From positions 615,858 to 679,857 of the forward strand of contig JAPLFF010000003.1 in NCBI GenBank assembly GCA_026390775.1: DNA of 64,000 nucleotides. Direction: 5' to 3'. Both the position numbers and the translations under genes were made by a program. The notes under the pieces were generated by a model, which saw only the letters and a list, made by a program, of their open reading frames with translations, had not been told where the DNA came from and made no database searches. The DNA is from Ignavibacteriales bacterium (lineage in GTDB: Bacteria > Bacteroidota > Ignavibacteria > Ignavibacteriales > Melioribacteraceae). Shown here piece after piece: positions 17,827 to 24,735 of this stretch. Each line of letters opens with the position of its first letter. The first letter of the stretch is position 1.

Positions 17827-18921
17827 CTAATTTTTTCTAATTATCCCGCCGGCAAGGACATAACCCTGTTCATCGTACAAAACGAGCGATTGACCCGGAG
17901 TAACTGCATTCTTAGGTTCTACAAATTTTACTTTAATTTGATTTTCATCCGCATAAATTATTTCTGCGGCGGTTGCTCTATCACTGTAGCGGATCTTTCC
18001 GAAAACAATTTCGCCCTTATTCAATGATGATTTGCTTACATAATTGATTTCATCAGCAACGCAGAAGCTTTCAAGCAATTCTTCTTTGTCTCCTAGCTCA
18101 ACAACTTTTGTATCTTGATCAATGTTTTTAACATAAACCGGTTTACCGAAAGAACCCAAACCTTTTCTTTGTCCAATTGTATAGAACGGGATTCCTTTGT
18201 GCTTGCCGACTTTCTCTCCGTGATAAACAATATCTCCTTCTTCAATTTTTTCCATTACTTCCGGAATTCTTTCTCGTAAGAATCTTTCATAATTATCATC
18301 GGCAACAAAACAGATTTCCTGGCTATCGGGTTTCTTTGCGGTTTTCAAACCGAATTCTTCTGCAAGTTTGCGTACTTCATCTTTTGTGTAACCGCCAAGA
18401 GGAAAAAGTGTGCGGCTTAAACTTTCTTGAGTTAATCCCCAAAGCGCGTAAGATTGATCCTTCTTCTGATCGGACGAATACTTTAATGAATATCTGTTCA
18501 ATACAGGGTTGTGTTCTACAACTGCATAATGACCGGTGGCAACATACTTTGCATCGAGAGAATCTGCTTTCTTAAGAAGTTCTTCCCATTTTATTTTTCT
18601 GTTGCAGACAACGCAAGGATTTGGTGTTCTGCCGTTTAGATATTCATCAACAAAATTTTCTATTACAGTTTCTTCGAATGCTTTAGTGAAGTCAACTGTG
18701 TAATGCGGGATGTTGAAAGAGTTTGCAACGTTCTTCGCATCAAATATTGCATCTAATGAACAGCAGCCGGATTCATGTTTAGGAGCGCCGCCCACTTCCA
18801 TAAAGCCCCAAGTCTTCATCGTAATGCCGATTACTTCGTATCCTTGTTTATGAAGCAATGCCGCTGCTACGGATGAATCCACACCACCGCTCATTGCTAC
18901 TATTACTCTCTTATCGTTCAA
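17827..18921 (-). CDS. mnmA: tRNA 2-thiouridylase MnmA
   Basis: Installs the 2-thio group on the wobble uridine of tRNAs for Lys, Glu and Gln. The 364-residue protein has the PP-loop MSGGVDSSVAA near the start, first catalytic cysteine in NPCVVCNRKIKW, GHYAV, and the second cysteine in SQEICFVADD. The C-terminal beta-barrel ends with GQSLVLYDEQGYVLAGGII. The best start is a TTG at 18919-18921, preceded by AAAGGG five bases away; the first ATG falls inside the PP-loop and would break it. Confidence 0.95.
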   Translation of the reverse strand: MNDKRVIVAMSGGVDSSVAAALLHKQGYEVIGITMKTWGFMEVGGAPKHESGCCSLDAIFDAKNVANSFNIPHYTVDFTKAFEETVIENFVDEYLNGRTPNPCVVCNRKIKWEELLKKADSLDAKYVATGHYAVVEHNPVLNRYSLKYSSDQKKDQSYALWGLTQESLSRTLFPLGGYTKDEVRKLAEEFGLKTAKKPDSQEICFVADDNYERFLRERIPEVMEKIEEGDIVYHGEKVGKHKGIPFYTIGQRKGLGSFGKPVYVKNIDQDTKVVELGDKEELLESFCVADEINYVSKSSLNKGEIVFGKIRYSDRATAAEIIYADENQIKVKFVEPKNAVTPGQSLVLYDEQGYVLAGGIIRKN

Positions 18922-18943
18922 GTGATCCCTTTCTTATAATGTA

Positions 18944-18978
18944 AACCGTTGAACTTGTCTACCGTAGGTAGAACGGTT
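18944..18978. repeat. Hairpin upstream of mnmA
   Basis: Nested inverted arms: AACCGT (18944-18949) pairs with ACGGTT (18973-18978), and inside it TCTACC (18958-18963) pairs with GGTAGA (18967-18972) over a three-base loop, leaving an eight-base bulge. It overlaps a possible minus-strand promoter for mnmA (TAGACA, 17 bases, TATAAG at 18933-18961). It could be an operator-like or mRNA leader structure; no known family recognised. Confidence 0.4.
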
Positions 18979-18998
18979 AATCAAGGTTTGGTTTCTGT

Positions 18999-19024
18999 TA
19001 ACCCCCGACTTAAGTTGGGGGTTA
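18999..19024. repeat. 26-base near-perfect palindrome
   Basis: Arms TAACCCCCGACTT and AAGTTGGGGGTTA differ at one position from perfect complementarity, and that position can form a G-T pair in RNA. It lies in the boundary between mnmA and the plus-strand cassette-like genes. GC-rich palindromes in such places are often REP-like elements or terminators; there is no poly-T on either side, so a terminator is less likely. I saw no second copy in the window. Confidence 0.55.
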
Positions 19025-19317
19025 CTAGTAAAAAACCATAGGTTTAACTGTTTTAACAGTTTCAACTTATTAACAACAAATATAAAGAAATAGTTTAGCT
19101 TAATAATATTGTTTGAATGATTTGGTTTTTATGCTAATTTAAAACCGAATTAAGGGGAACTTCTGTAATGATTAAGAATTCTACTCTGCTATTCTCTAAA
19201 TGTAAAACCAGTTTATTCCGGATGATAGATATTCAACTGCATAGTTTATTCCGATTTGTCGGGAAATATCTACGTTCCTTAACTAATCATTTCATGCAGT
19301 ATAAGTAATAGTTAGGT
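19025..19317. other. Non-coding lead-in to the cassette-like array, ending in a GTTAGGT core
   Basis: About 290 bases without a credible gene. It holds weak inverted pairs, for example TAGATATT (near 19226) with AATATCTA (near 19264) around a smaller TTCCGA/TCGGGAA stem. It ends at 19311-19317 with GTTAGGT, which fits the integron core pattern GTTRRRY and overlaps the ribosome site (AGGTGG) of the next gene. No integrase or clear attI is visible here. It may be a degraded attC-like site or the array's entry point; the call is tentative. Confidence 0.35.
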
Positions 19318-19324
19318 GGTTGAA

Positions 19325-20143
19325 ATGAAAATATTCTTTTTTTGTGTAATTATTATTGCCATGCCAGCTTGTTCCTTAATTCAAGTTGGTGGATATAATC
19401 CTCCTTCTAAAAATGAAGCCCTTTCGAATTCATTATATAATTGGCAAAGAGATTCTACCAGTCATTTTAATTATTACTATGAGCTAAATTCAATTTGTGC
19501 CAACTATGTCGATTCAACTAAAATATATATGGAAAAAGGTTATCCAGAATTACTGGAATTCTTAGGAGTAAAGAATTATAGAAGTAAGCTAAATTTATTT
19601 ATGGTTGATTCAAGGGAGAGAATGAAAAAAATAATTGGAATGGAAACTAATGGTATAGCAAAGGTCGAGGATAACACAGTTTATTCAGTTTTCAGCCCAA
19701 CTATTAGAATATACGGCAAACATGAATTTTGCCATGTTATTACTTGTAATGAGTGGGGAATGTATAAGGAAATCTGGTTAAGTGAAGGATTAGCTGTTAA
19801 TTCAGATAATAAATGGTGGGGGTATGATTTACATTCATTAGCAAACTATTTGAAAGTAAAAGGCAAACTTATTCCTATGAATGAAATAGTAGAAAACTTT
19901 CACAAATATGAAAGTTTTATAACTTACCCTGAATGCGGAAGTTTTGTTAAATATGTCAAAGAAAAATATGGACTCGATATTATTAAAGAATTGTGGAAAG
20001 CAGGAAGAATTGGGTTTGAAAATAAATTAGGCAAAAATATATCAGAGATTGAGAAGTATTGGATACAAGAAATAAATAAATATGATTATGCTAAGATCGA
20101 TTATGAGGAAAAAGTATTTGCGATGTTTGGACAAAAGTTATAA
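19325..20143 (+). CDS. Exported zinc-metallopeptidase-like lipoprotein (gluzincin type), cassette gene 1
   Basis: A 272-residue protein with a hydrophobic signal ending in MPACS, so probably a lipoprotein with lipidated Cys16. A gluzincin-type zinc site is visible: H133-E134-F-C-H137 followed by Glu154 in WLSEGLAV, the usual second-glutamate spacing. The rest is charged and shows no other known domain. I chose ATG at 19325 rather than a GTG three codons upstream, because AGGTGG lies six bases before it and a signal peptide begins there. The stop codon lies inside the TTATAAC core of the attC-like repeat. The zinc site resembles that of the 934-residue protein at 44466-47270. Substrate unknown. 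Confidence 0.75.
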   Translation: MKIFFFCVIIIAMPACSLIQVGGYNPPSKNEALSNSLYNWQRDSTSHFNYYYELNSICANYVDSTKIYMEKGYPELLEFLGVKNYRSKLNLFMVDSRERMKKIIGMETNGIAKVEDNTVYSVFSPTIRIYGKHEFCHVITCNEWGMYKEIWLSEGLAVNSDNKWWGYDLHSLANYLKVKGKLIPMNEIVENFHKYESFITYPECGSFVKYVKEKYGLDIIKELWKAGRIGFENKLGKNISEIEKYWIQEINKYDYAKIDYEEKVFAMFGQKL

Positions 20144-20374
20144 CAACTACCACCTATCTCGCGCCTCAACAACGACCGCTTCTCCACCTGAGGTGGACAA
20201 GTTCGATGCGGTTATATTGAGTCGCATTCGGATTTGGTTTTTCAGTCCGTCTTCGGCGGATAGTTTGTTGTGTAAAGTTGATTTAGTTGTAAAAGCTGAT
20301 TTATAAATTAAAGTTGCGTTGACAAAACTTAGCCGTTTGTTCTGGGCGGCGTGTTAGGCGCAACGCCGTTATAA
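20138..20374 (+). repeat. attC-like recombination site 1 (between cassette genes 1 and 2)
   Basis: It begins with TTATAAC (20138-20144), which contains the stop of gene 1, and ends with its exact complement GTTATAA (20368-20374), 25 bases before the ATG of gene 2. Inside, the left half has GCGCCTCAACAACGACCGC and the right half has GGGCGGCGTGTTAGGCGC; these form an imperfect inverted pair, as in attC L and R boxes. It also holds a CCACCT/AGGTGG hairpin (20184-20196). At 237 bases it is long for an attC. It shares a 15-base exact block (20310-20324) and the TTGTTCTGGGC..GCAACGCCGTTATA end with site 2. Site identity is inferred; no integrase is present. Confidence 0.6.
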
Positions 20375-20398
20375 GTCTTTAATTATTTTAGAGGAAAA

Positions 20399-21739
20399 AT
20401 GAAAAAGATATCATTTTACTTAATAATAAATCTTATTCTCATTTTATTAGGCTGTTTGTTAGATAATAATTATGGACAGAATAAAGAAACGGAAATTTTT
20501 AACAAGTTGAATCAATGGATTTCTGATGAAAAAGAAATTGATTCAGTTAAAAATTATCTTATTCAATTTGATAAATTAGAATTTGCCGATAGTAGAATGT
20601 ATTTTGTTCATAATTCCTTTGCTCAGTATTTTATTTCAAATGATAAACAAGACATAAGTTATTATAAGAATTTGTTAAAATTTCTTTCAAGCGATAGATT
20701 ACCAATTCTATCAAAACTGACGAATTCCTTAAATATTTATTGTGAAGCTAAGAGCTCAGATAAATCCATTAAGAGTATGCAAGATTATGACAAAAAGCTT
20801 GTTTTCTCGGATGCATCACTATCAGAAAGATATAGAATATTACTTTTTAACTTGGATCCAATAATTCAGAATGAATATTTATTAGATGAAGTAATTACAA
20901 ATTCTAAAAACTATCTGGCTTCTAATAATTATGATAAAAATGATCGTAGCTTATACAGATATTTTATTTCTCATTCATATTATCTAAAATCAAATCTCGC
21001 GACAAAAAGTGCCGATAAAAATAAGGCATTACAATTTCTTGAATTATCAAGTCAATTTAGCCCCGATGCAATAGATATGAAACTGCCATTTAAATATTTT
21101 TACGAGATTCATTTTTTAAATGGGAAAGAAGATTATACTCCTTTTTTTGTTGAAAAATTATTAATAAATGGTGATTCAACTAAAGCACTTAATTCTTTAG
21201 CCCCAAAGGCAATATATGATTTTAACTACATTGATAAAACAAAATTACTTTTTGAAAAACTTTATCCCGACTCAGCATTTATGAATTATTGGAAAGAAAG
21301 ACTACATGAACAATTACCGGAAGCTCCCTCGTTTTCACTTAATACACTTAATGGGAGAAAGATAAATTCAAAAGATTTTCTTGGAAAATGGATAATATTA
21401 GATTTCTGGGGAACATGGTGTGGTCCATGCCGAAAGGAAATGCCTAAAGTTCAGAAGTTATCAGACAAAATAAAAACTGACTTTTCGAATAAAGCAGTTT
21501 TGTTCACAGTAGCATGTAAGGATAAACAAAATTTAGTTGAAAAATTTATGAAAGATTACAAGTATGATTTCACAGTATTGCCCTCTGATATAACTATTGA
21601 AAAAGAATTCAATATCACTAATTATCCAACAAAGTTATTAATTACTCCAACTGGGCAATATTTTGAAATATACTTCTGGACTAATTGGGAAAAGATTATT
21701 GAAGCATATGTTTTTGATGATAAATTGTACGGCTTATAA
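20399..21739 (+). CDS. Lipoprotein with C-terminal TlpA-type thioredoxin domain, cassette gene 2
   Basis: A 446-residue protein with signal sequence and lipobox LLGC (Cys19). Residues 20 to about 305 are helical, of no recognised family, and could be a repeat-like substrate or partner domain. The C-terminal domain starts near APSFSLNTLNGRKINSKDF and has the redox motif WGTWCGPCRKEMPK near residues 337-350, with cis-Pro in ITNYPTKLLI. It is probably a periplasm-facing thiol oxidoreductase. The gene follows GAGG and a GTTATAA core and ends in TTATAAC, so it fills a cassette with almost no spare bases. TlpA proteins with long N-terminal extensions are common in Bacteroidota-like phyla. Confidence 0.82.
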   Translation: MKKISFYLIINLILILLGCLLDNNYGQNKETEIFNKLNQWISDEKEIDSVKNYLIQFDKLEFADSRMYFVHNSFAQYFISNDKQDISYYKNLLKFLSSDRLPILSKLTNSLNIYCEAKSSDKSIKSMQDYDKKLVFSDASLSERYRILLFNLDPIIQNEYLLDEVITNSKNYLASNNYDKNDRSLYRYFISHSYYLKSNLATKSADKNKALQFLELSSQFSPDAIDMKLPFKYFYEIHFLNGKEDYTPFFVEKLLINGDSTKALNSLAPKAIYDFNYIDKTKLLFEKLYPDSAFMNYWKERLHEQLPEAPSFSLNTLNGRKINSKDFLGKWIILDFWGTWCGPCRKEMPKVQKLSDKIKTDFSNKAVLFTVACKDKQNLVEKFMKDYKYDFTVLPSDITIEKEFNITNYPTKLLITPTGQYFEIYFWTNWEKIIEAYVFDDKLYGL

Positions 21740-21920
21740 CCCGTCGCTCAACACGGACAGCGTTTATCAGTGCGGCATTTGTGTAATTGTAAAGTTGCGT
21801 TGACATAGTTTAGTTGCTCTTTATGGTAGTTTATTCTAAAAACATTTTTACAATTAAAAGTAGTTGTAACTATTTGGCATTGTTGTTCTGGGCAGCGATT
21901 TAGTTGCAACGCCGTTATAC
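21734..21920 (+). repeat. attC-like recombination site 2 (between cassette genes 2 and 3)
   Basis: It starts with TTATAAC (21734-21740) containing the stop of gene 2 and ends with GTTATAC (21914-21920), 13 bases before the ATG of gene 3. The left half CGTCGCTCAACACGGACAGCG and right half TGTTCTGGGCAGCGATTTAG can pair imperfectly. It shares with site 1 the exact 15-base block at 21791-21805 and the right-end sequence GCAACGCCGTTATA. Length 187 bases. The CTCAA segment after the left core occurs in all three sites and recalls the TTCAAG segment of classical attC sites. Confidence 0.6.
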
Positions 21921-21933
21921 GTTTAGGAGATAT

Positions 21934-22767
21934 ATGAAAATCGGAATCATTTTAATTCTACTTTCAGTTTTATCGTTTGCACAAGAACGAAATGAAAATT
22001 TTATTTCCCGTAGTTTCCAACCGGGATTACCAAAAGAAATTCCCTTCAAATGGGATAAAACTTCTTATGCACAAATTAATTCTGGTGATTCATACAAAGC
22101 TATATATATTGTTTCTCGTGATTCATTGCTCACTCCAAATGAATGTTTACTAATCACTATCGGGAAAGATGGCATTAGCCGTAATCAAATTGAGTTTTCG
22201 AATGACGGCAAAAATGAAAGCACAATTAGTTTGTTCAATGCGGATAGAGATGAATTAACTCCTTTAAAACTAGTTCTAGATTTGACTAAAAGAGAAATCA
22301 ATTATAGATGGAAAAGTGAAAAAACAAATGAATATGAGAAACCATCAATTGTTAAAGAGTATAATTTGAAGGTTGGGAAAACATTCCCAATTATTAGAAT
22401 CAAAACAGAACTAGGTGATTGGACAAATGATCATAAGAATAAAATTATTGTGATTAATTGGTGGGCAACATCATGCTTGCCTTGTAGAGAAGAAATACCT
22501 GATCTAAATAAACTTGTTGAAAAGTATGGTGGTAGAGATATAGAATTCGTTGCAATTATTTATGACAAGGAAAATCTTTTAAGATTTCTGAAAAAATATA
22601 AATTTAGTTACCAACAAGGTTACAGTGATAATGATCTTTCATTACTTTTTGAGAAATCATTCCCACGACATTTGGTAATTGATAAAAATGGTAAGATAAT
22701 ATTTAATGTTGGAGGATTACCAGATATTTATGAAAAACTTGATAATATTATCAAATCAGTTTTATAA
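21934..22767 (+). CDS. Secreted TlpA-like thioredoxin protein, cassette gene 3
   Basis: A 277-residue protein with a signal peptide (MKIGIILILLSVLSFAQ). Residues 20 to about 140 form an unassigned, probably beta-rich domain. The C-terminal thioredoxin fold has WWATSCLPCREEIPDL, a CLPC redox pair near residues 181-184, and FPRHLVIDKNGKIIF with the cis-proline region. ATG at 21934 follows TTAGGAGA seven bases upstream; an earlier in-frame ATG would lie inside the repeat. It is unrelated in its N-terminal part to cassette gene 2, so the two are not a simple duplication. Confidence 0.82.
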   Translation: MKIGIILILLSVLSFAQERNENFISRSFQPGLPKEIPFKWDKTSYAQINSGDSYKAIYIVSRDSLLTPNECLLITIGKDGISRNQIEFSNDGKNESTISLFNADRDELTPLKLVLDLTKREINYRWKSEKTNEYEKPSIVKEYNLKVGKTFPIIRIKTELGDWTNDHKNKIIVINWWATSCLPCREEIPDLNKLVEKYGGRDIEFVAIIYDKENLLRFLKKYKFSYQQGYSDNDLSLLFEKSFPRHLVIDKNGKIIFNVGGLPDIYEKLDNIIKSVL

Positions 22768-22769
22768 AC

Positions 22770-22858
22770 GTATAACCCGCAACTCAAAGCGACCGCCCGT
22801 CGAAGCCGTGTAAACTTCTTCGATGCGGCCATATTAATAATTGGAAAGTAGGTTTATA
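22770..22858 (+). repeat. attC-like site 3, right half missing or degenerate
   Basis: GTATAAC (22770-22776) begins three bases after the stop of gene 3, followed by CCGCAACTCAAAGCGACCGC, which matches the left halves of sites 1 and 2. A TTCGATGCGGCCATATTAA block (22819-22837) matches 20202-20220 in site 1 with three mismatches. The conserved right end with GCAACGCCGTTATA is absent; only a weak GTTTATA (22852-22858) occurs before the next gene. I read it as the damaged end of the array. Confidence 0.5.
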
Positions 22859-22875
22859 AAATTATAGTGAGAGAA

Positions 22876-23418
22876 ATGAAAAACTGTATCAATCATCCCG
22901 AAAGAAAAGCAATTTCTGTTTGTCACATCTGCGGCAAAGAGTATTGTGAATTATGTTTGGTAGAAGGAAAAGAATATTATTACTGCAAAGATCCGTTATG
23001 CCAAGACTCACTTAAAAAAGAACAACCTCCGATATTACCTTCACAAATTGTTTGTCCAAATTGTAATACTGCAACAAAACCATCAAAAGAAGAAAGAAGA
23101 ACAGGAAAATTCCACTGTCCGGAATGTGAGTTATTCATAGATTATAATTATGACCCTCCAAAAAAATTAGAAACGCAAAGTTATACAGAACTGCTTCCTT
23201 CACTGAATCAAGGAGATATCTCATTAATAAAATCGGTATTAGAAGACGCAAAGATTAATTACTACGTAACTGGCGAAAACTTTTTAAGCGTTGATCCGTT
23301 AATCGTTCCGGCAAAGTTCTTTGTTTTATCAAATCAGCTTGAGGAAGCAAAAGAATTATTAAAAGATTTTAAACTTCACATCTTCGGTACATCCAATAGA
23401 AATGACATAATAGAATAA
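22876..23418 (+). CDS. Zinc-ribbon protein with C-terminal DUF2007-like domain
   Basis: About 180 residues. Three parts are visible: an N-terminal B-box-like zinc module (CINHPERKAISVCHICGKEYC followed by Cys pairs), a second ribbon (CPNCNTATKP...FHCPECELF), and a C-terminal DUF2007-type domain (LNQGDISLIKSVLEDAKINYYV through LEEAKELLKDF). DUF2007 proteins are called putative signal-transducing proteins, without a known mechanism. I prefer ATG at 22876 over a GTG three codons earlier. It is first after the cassette-like array and probably belongs to the native chromosome. Confidence 0.75.
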   Translation: MKNCINHPERKAISVCHICGKEYCELCLVEGKEYYYCKDPLCQDSLKKEQPPILPSQIVCPNCNTATKPSKEERRTGKFHCPECELFIDYNYDPPKKLETQSYTELLPSLNQGDISLIKSVLEDAKINYYVTGENFLSVDPLIVPAKFFVLSNQLEEAKELLKDFKLHIFGTSNRNDIIE

Positions 23419-23446
23419 ACGATTTATAAATATTAACGGAGGAAAT

Positions 23447-24316
23447 ATGACATATAATTTCCAAAAGTTAAATTTTTGTTCACACCTCACCGTACTCACT
23501 TTTATCCTAGTTTTCAATGTTCAACTTTATGGTCAAGATGATGATGAAAAGTCATATAACAGATTTTACTTAATTGTTCAATCATCAATATTTGCCGGAA
23601 CTAATTATCCAACTTTCTTTGATGCATACAAGGCAACCGGTCCGGCAGCTGCAAATTATTTTTATGCACGTGAATTTGGGACATCAAGCAGTAAAGTGGG
23701 ATTTGGCGGAGGTTTCGGGTACCAATTACGCAATGATATTTTTATGATTTCAATGGAAGTGAATTATTCAATTAATTCTCATCCGGATAGTAAAGAAGTA
23801 TTATCAGAAGAATTATTTAATGGGACAGATTTTTCGCGTCAGAATTTTACAACTACTTTCTCTCAAACAGAACTCAAAAATTCAAATTTACTTTTGTTTG
23901 GAAGTGCTGGAGTATTTCCATTTGCACAATTAGATCTATCATTTTATATAACAGGCGGTCTTGGATTTGAATGGCAATCATTTAAATCTGATGCCGCTGC
24001 ATATGCAGAAACCAGAGGTTATGACATCAGTACAATTGGAAAAGCTGATTGGTATGATTTAGGTGATTATGAAAGAGGAGGAAAATTCAGCAGAAGTTCT
24101 TTTGCTATGATGCTTGGTTTAGGATCAGAGTTTTTTATTACAAACAATATAAGTTTAAAAGCGGATTGGCAATATATCTTTAGTTCGTACACAAGAGAAA
24201 ATGTTCTTATTAGTAGCGGTGCAGTAAATGTATATCAAAATAGTAAGGACTATGAATACAAAGTCGGCAACAAATTAGCTCTTGGTGTAGCATATTATTT
24301 TAATATTGGTGAATAA
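23447..24316 (+). CDS. Outer-membrane beta-barrel protein, function unknown
   Basis: A 289-residue exported protein: signal peptide ending near LYGQ, then alternating aromatic and polar strands with glycine-rich turns (KVGFGGGFGYQL, YITGGLGFEWQSF, FAMMLGLGSEFF) and a final strand LALGVAYYFNIGE ending close to the C-terminus. This is the pattern of a small OmpA-like or PorT-like barrel. The GGAGG ribosome site lies 6 bases before ATG. It converges on acpS across a 34-base gap. Specific function cannot be assigned. Confidence 0.7.
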   Translation: MTYNFQKLNFCSHLTVLTFILVFNVQLYGQDDDEKSYNRFYLIVQSSIFAGTNYPTFFDAYKATGPAAANYFYAREFGTSSSKVGFGGGFGYQLRNDIFMISMEVNYSINSHPDSKEVLSEELFNGTDFSRQNFTTTFSQTELKNSNLLLFGSAGVFPFAQLDLSFYITGGLGFEWQSFKSDAAAYAETRGYDISTIGKADWYDLGDYERGGKFSRSSFAMMLGLGSEFFITNNISLKADWQYIFSSYTRENVLISSGAVNVYQNSKDYEYKVGNKLALGVAYYFNIGE

Positions 24317-24350
24317 AAAATCTAAAAATGTTTTGAATTGTTGTAAGATT

Positions 24351-24734
24351 TTATGACTTAGGATGAAGAGTAAGAATTGCAACGCATGTAACATAATGTT
24401 CGGAATGGCTCATAGAGATTTTCAATTCTTTACCGTGATTAAGATAATCTTTAAGTGCGCCGTAAAATTTTACTTTCGGAAGTCCGTTTAATTCATTGTA
24501 GATTTCAACATCCTGCCAGCTGTAAGCTGTATTGGTATCGTTGGAGAGTGCTTTGTAGATCGCTTCCTTTGCGGCAAAACGTGCGGCAAGATGTTGGTAT
24601 TTATTTTTTCGTGAAAGCGAGTAATCAAGTTCTGTCTTTGTGAAAATCTTTTTTAAGAAAGCATCGCCGAAATTATCAACGCTCTCTTTAATTCTTTCGA
24701 TCTCGATTATATCTATTCCAATTCCGAGTACCAT
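24351..24734 (-). CDS. acpS: Holo-[acyl-carrier-protein] synthase
   Basis: Transfers 4'-phosphopantetheine from CoA to ACP. The 127-residue protein begins MVLGIGIDIIEIERI, with the metal-binding Asp in GIDI, and has the second motif RFAAKEAIYKAL and ISMSHSEHYV near the end. I chose ATG at 24732-24734: upstream extension overlaps the preceding ggt gene and is not AcpS-like. Its start is one base after the ggt stop, so both should share a transcript. Confidence 0.93.
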   Translation of the reverse strand: MVLGIGIDIIEIERIKESVDNFGDAFLKKIFTKTELDYSLSRKNKYQHLAARFAAKEAIYKALSNDTNTAYSWQDVEIYNELNGLPKVKFYGALKDYLNHGKELKISMSHSEHYVTCVAILTLHPKS

Positions 24735-24735
24735 C

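Noticed and set aside
19316..20306. A continuation of coding sequence from gene 1 into the following repeat (a second frame at 20082-20306)
   Set aside because: The frame crosses the attC-like repeat, has no ribosome site and no domain; the gene 1 frame ends cleanly at 20143.
18922..23446. A prophage or insertion sequence as explanation of the plus-strand block
   Set aside because: There is no transposase, terminal repeat, phage structural gene or integrase in this block; the repeat and gene layout fits cassettes better.
24317..24350. Weak inverted pair between convergent genes as a bidirectional terminator
   Set aside because: Arms are seven A/T-rich bases with a loop over 20 bases; too weak to call.
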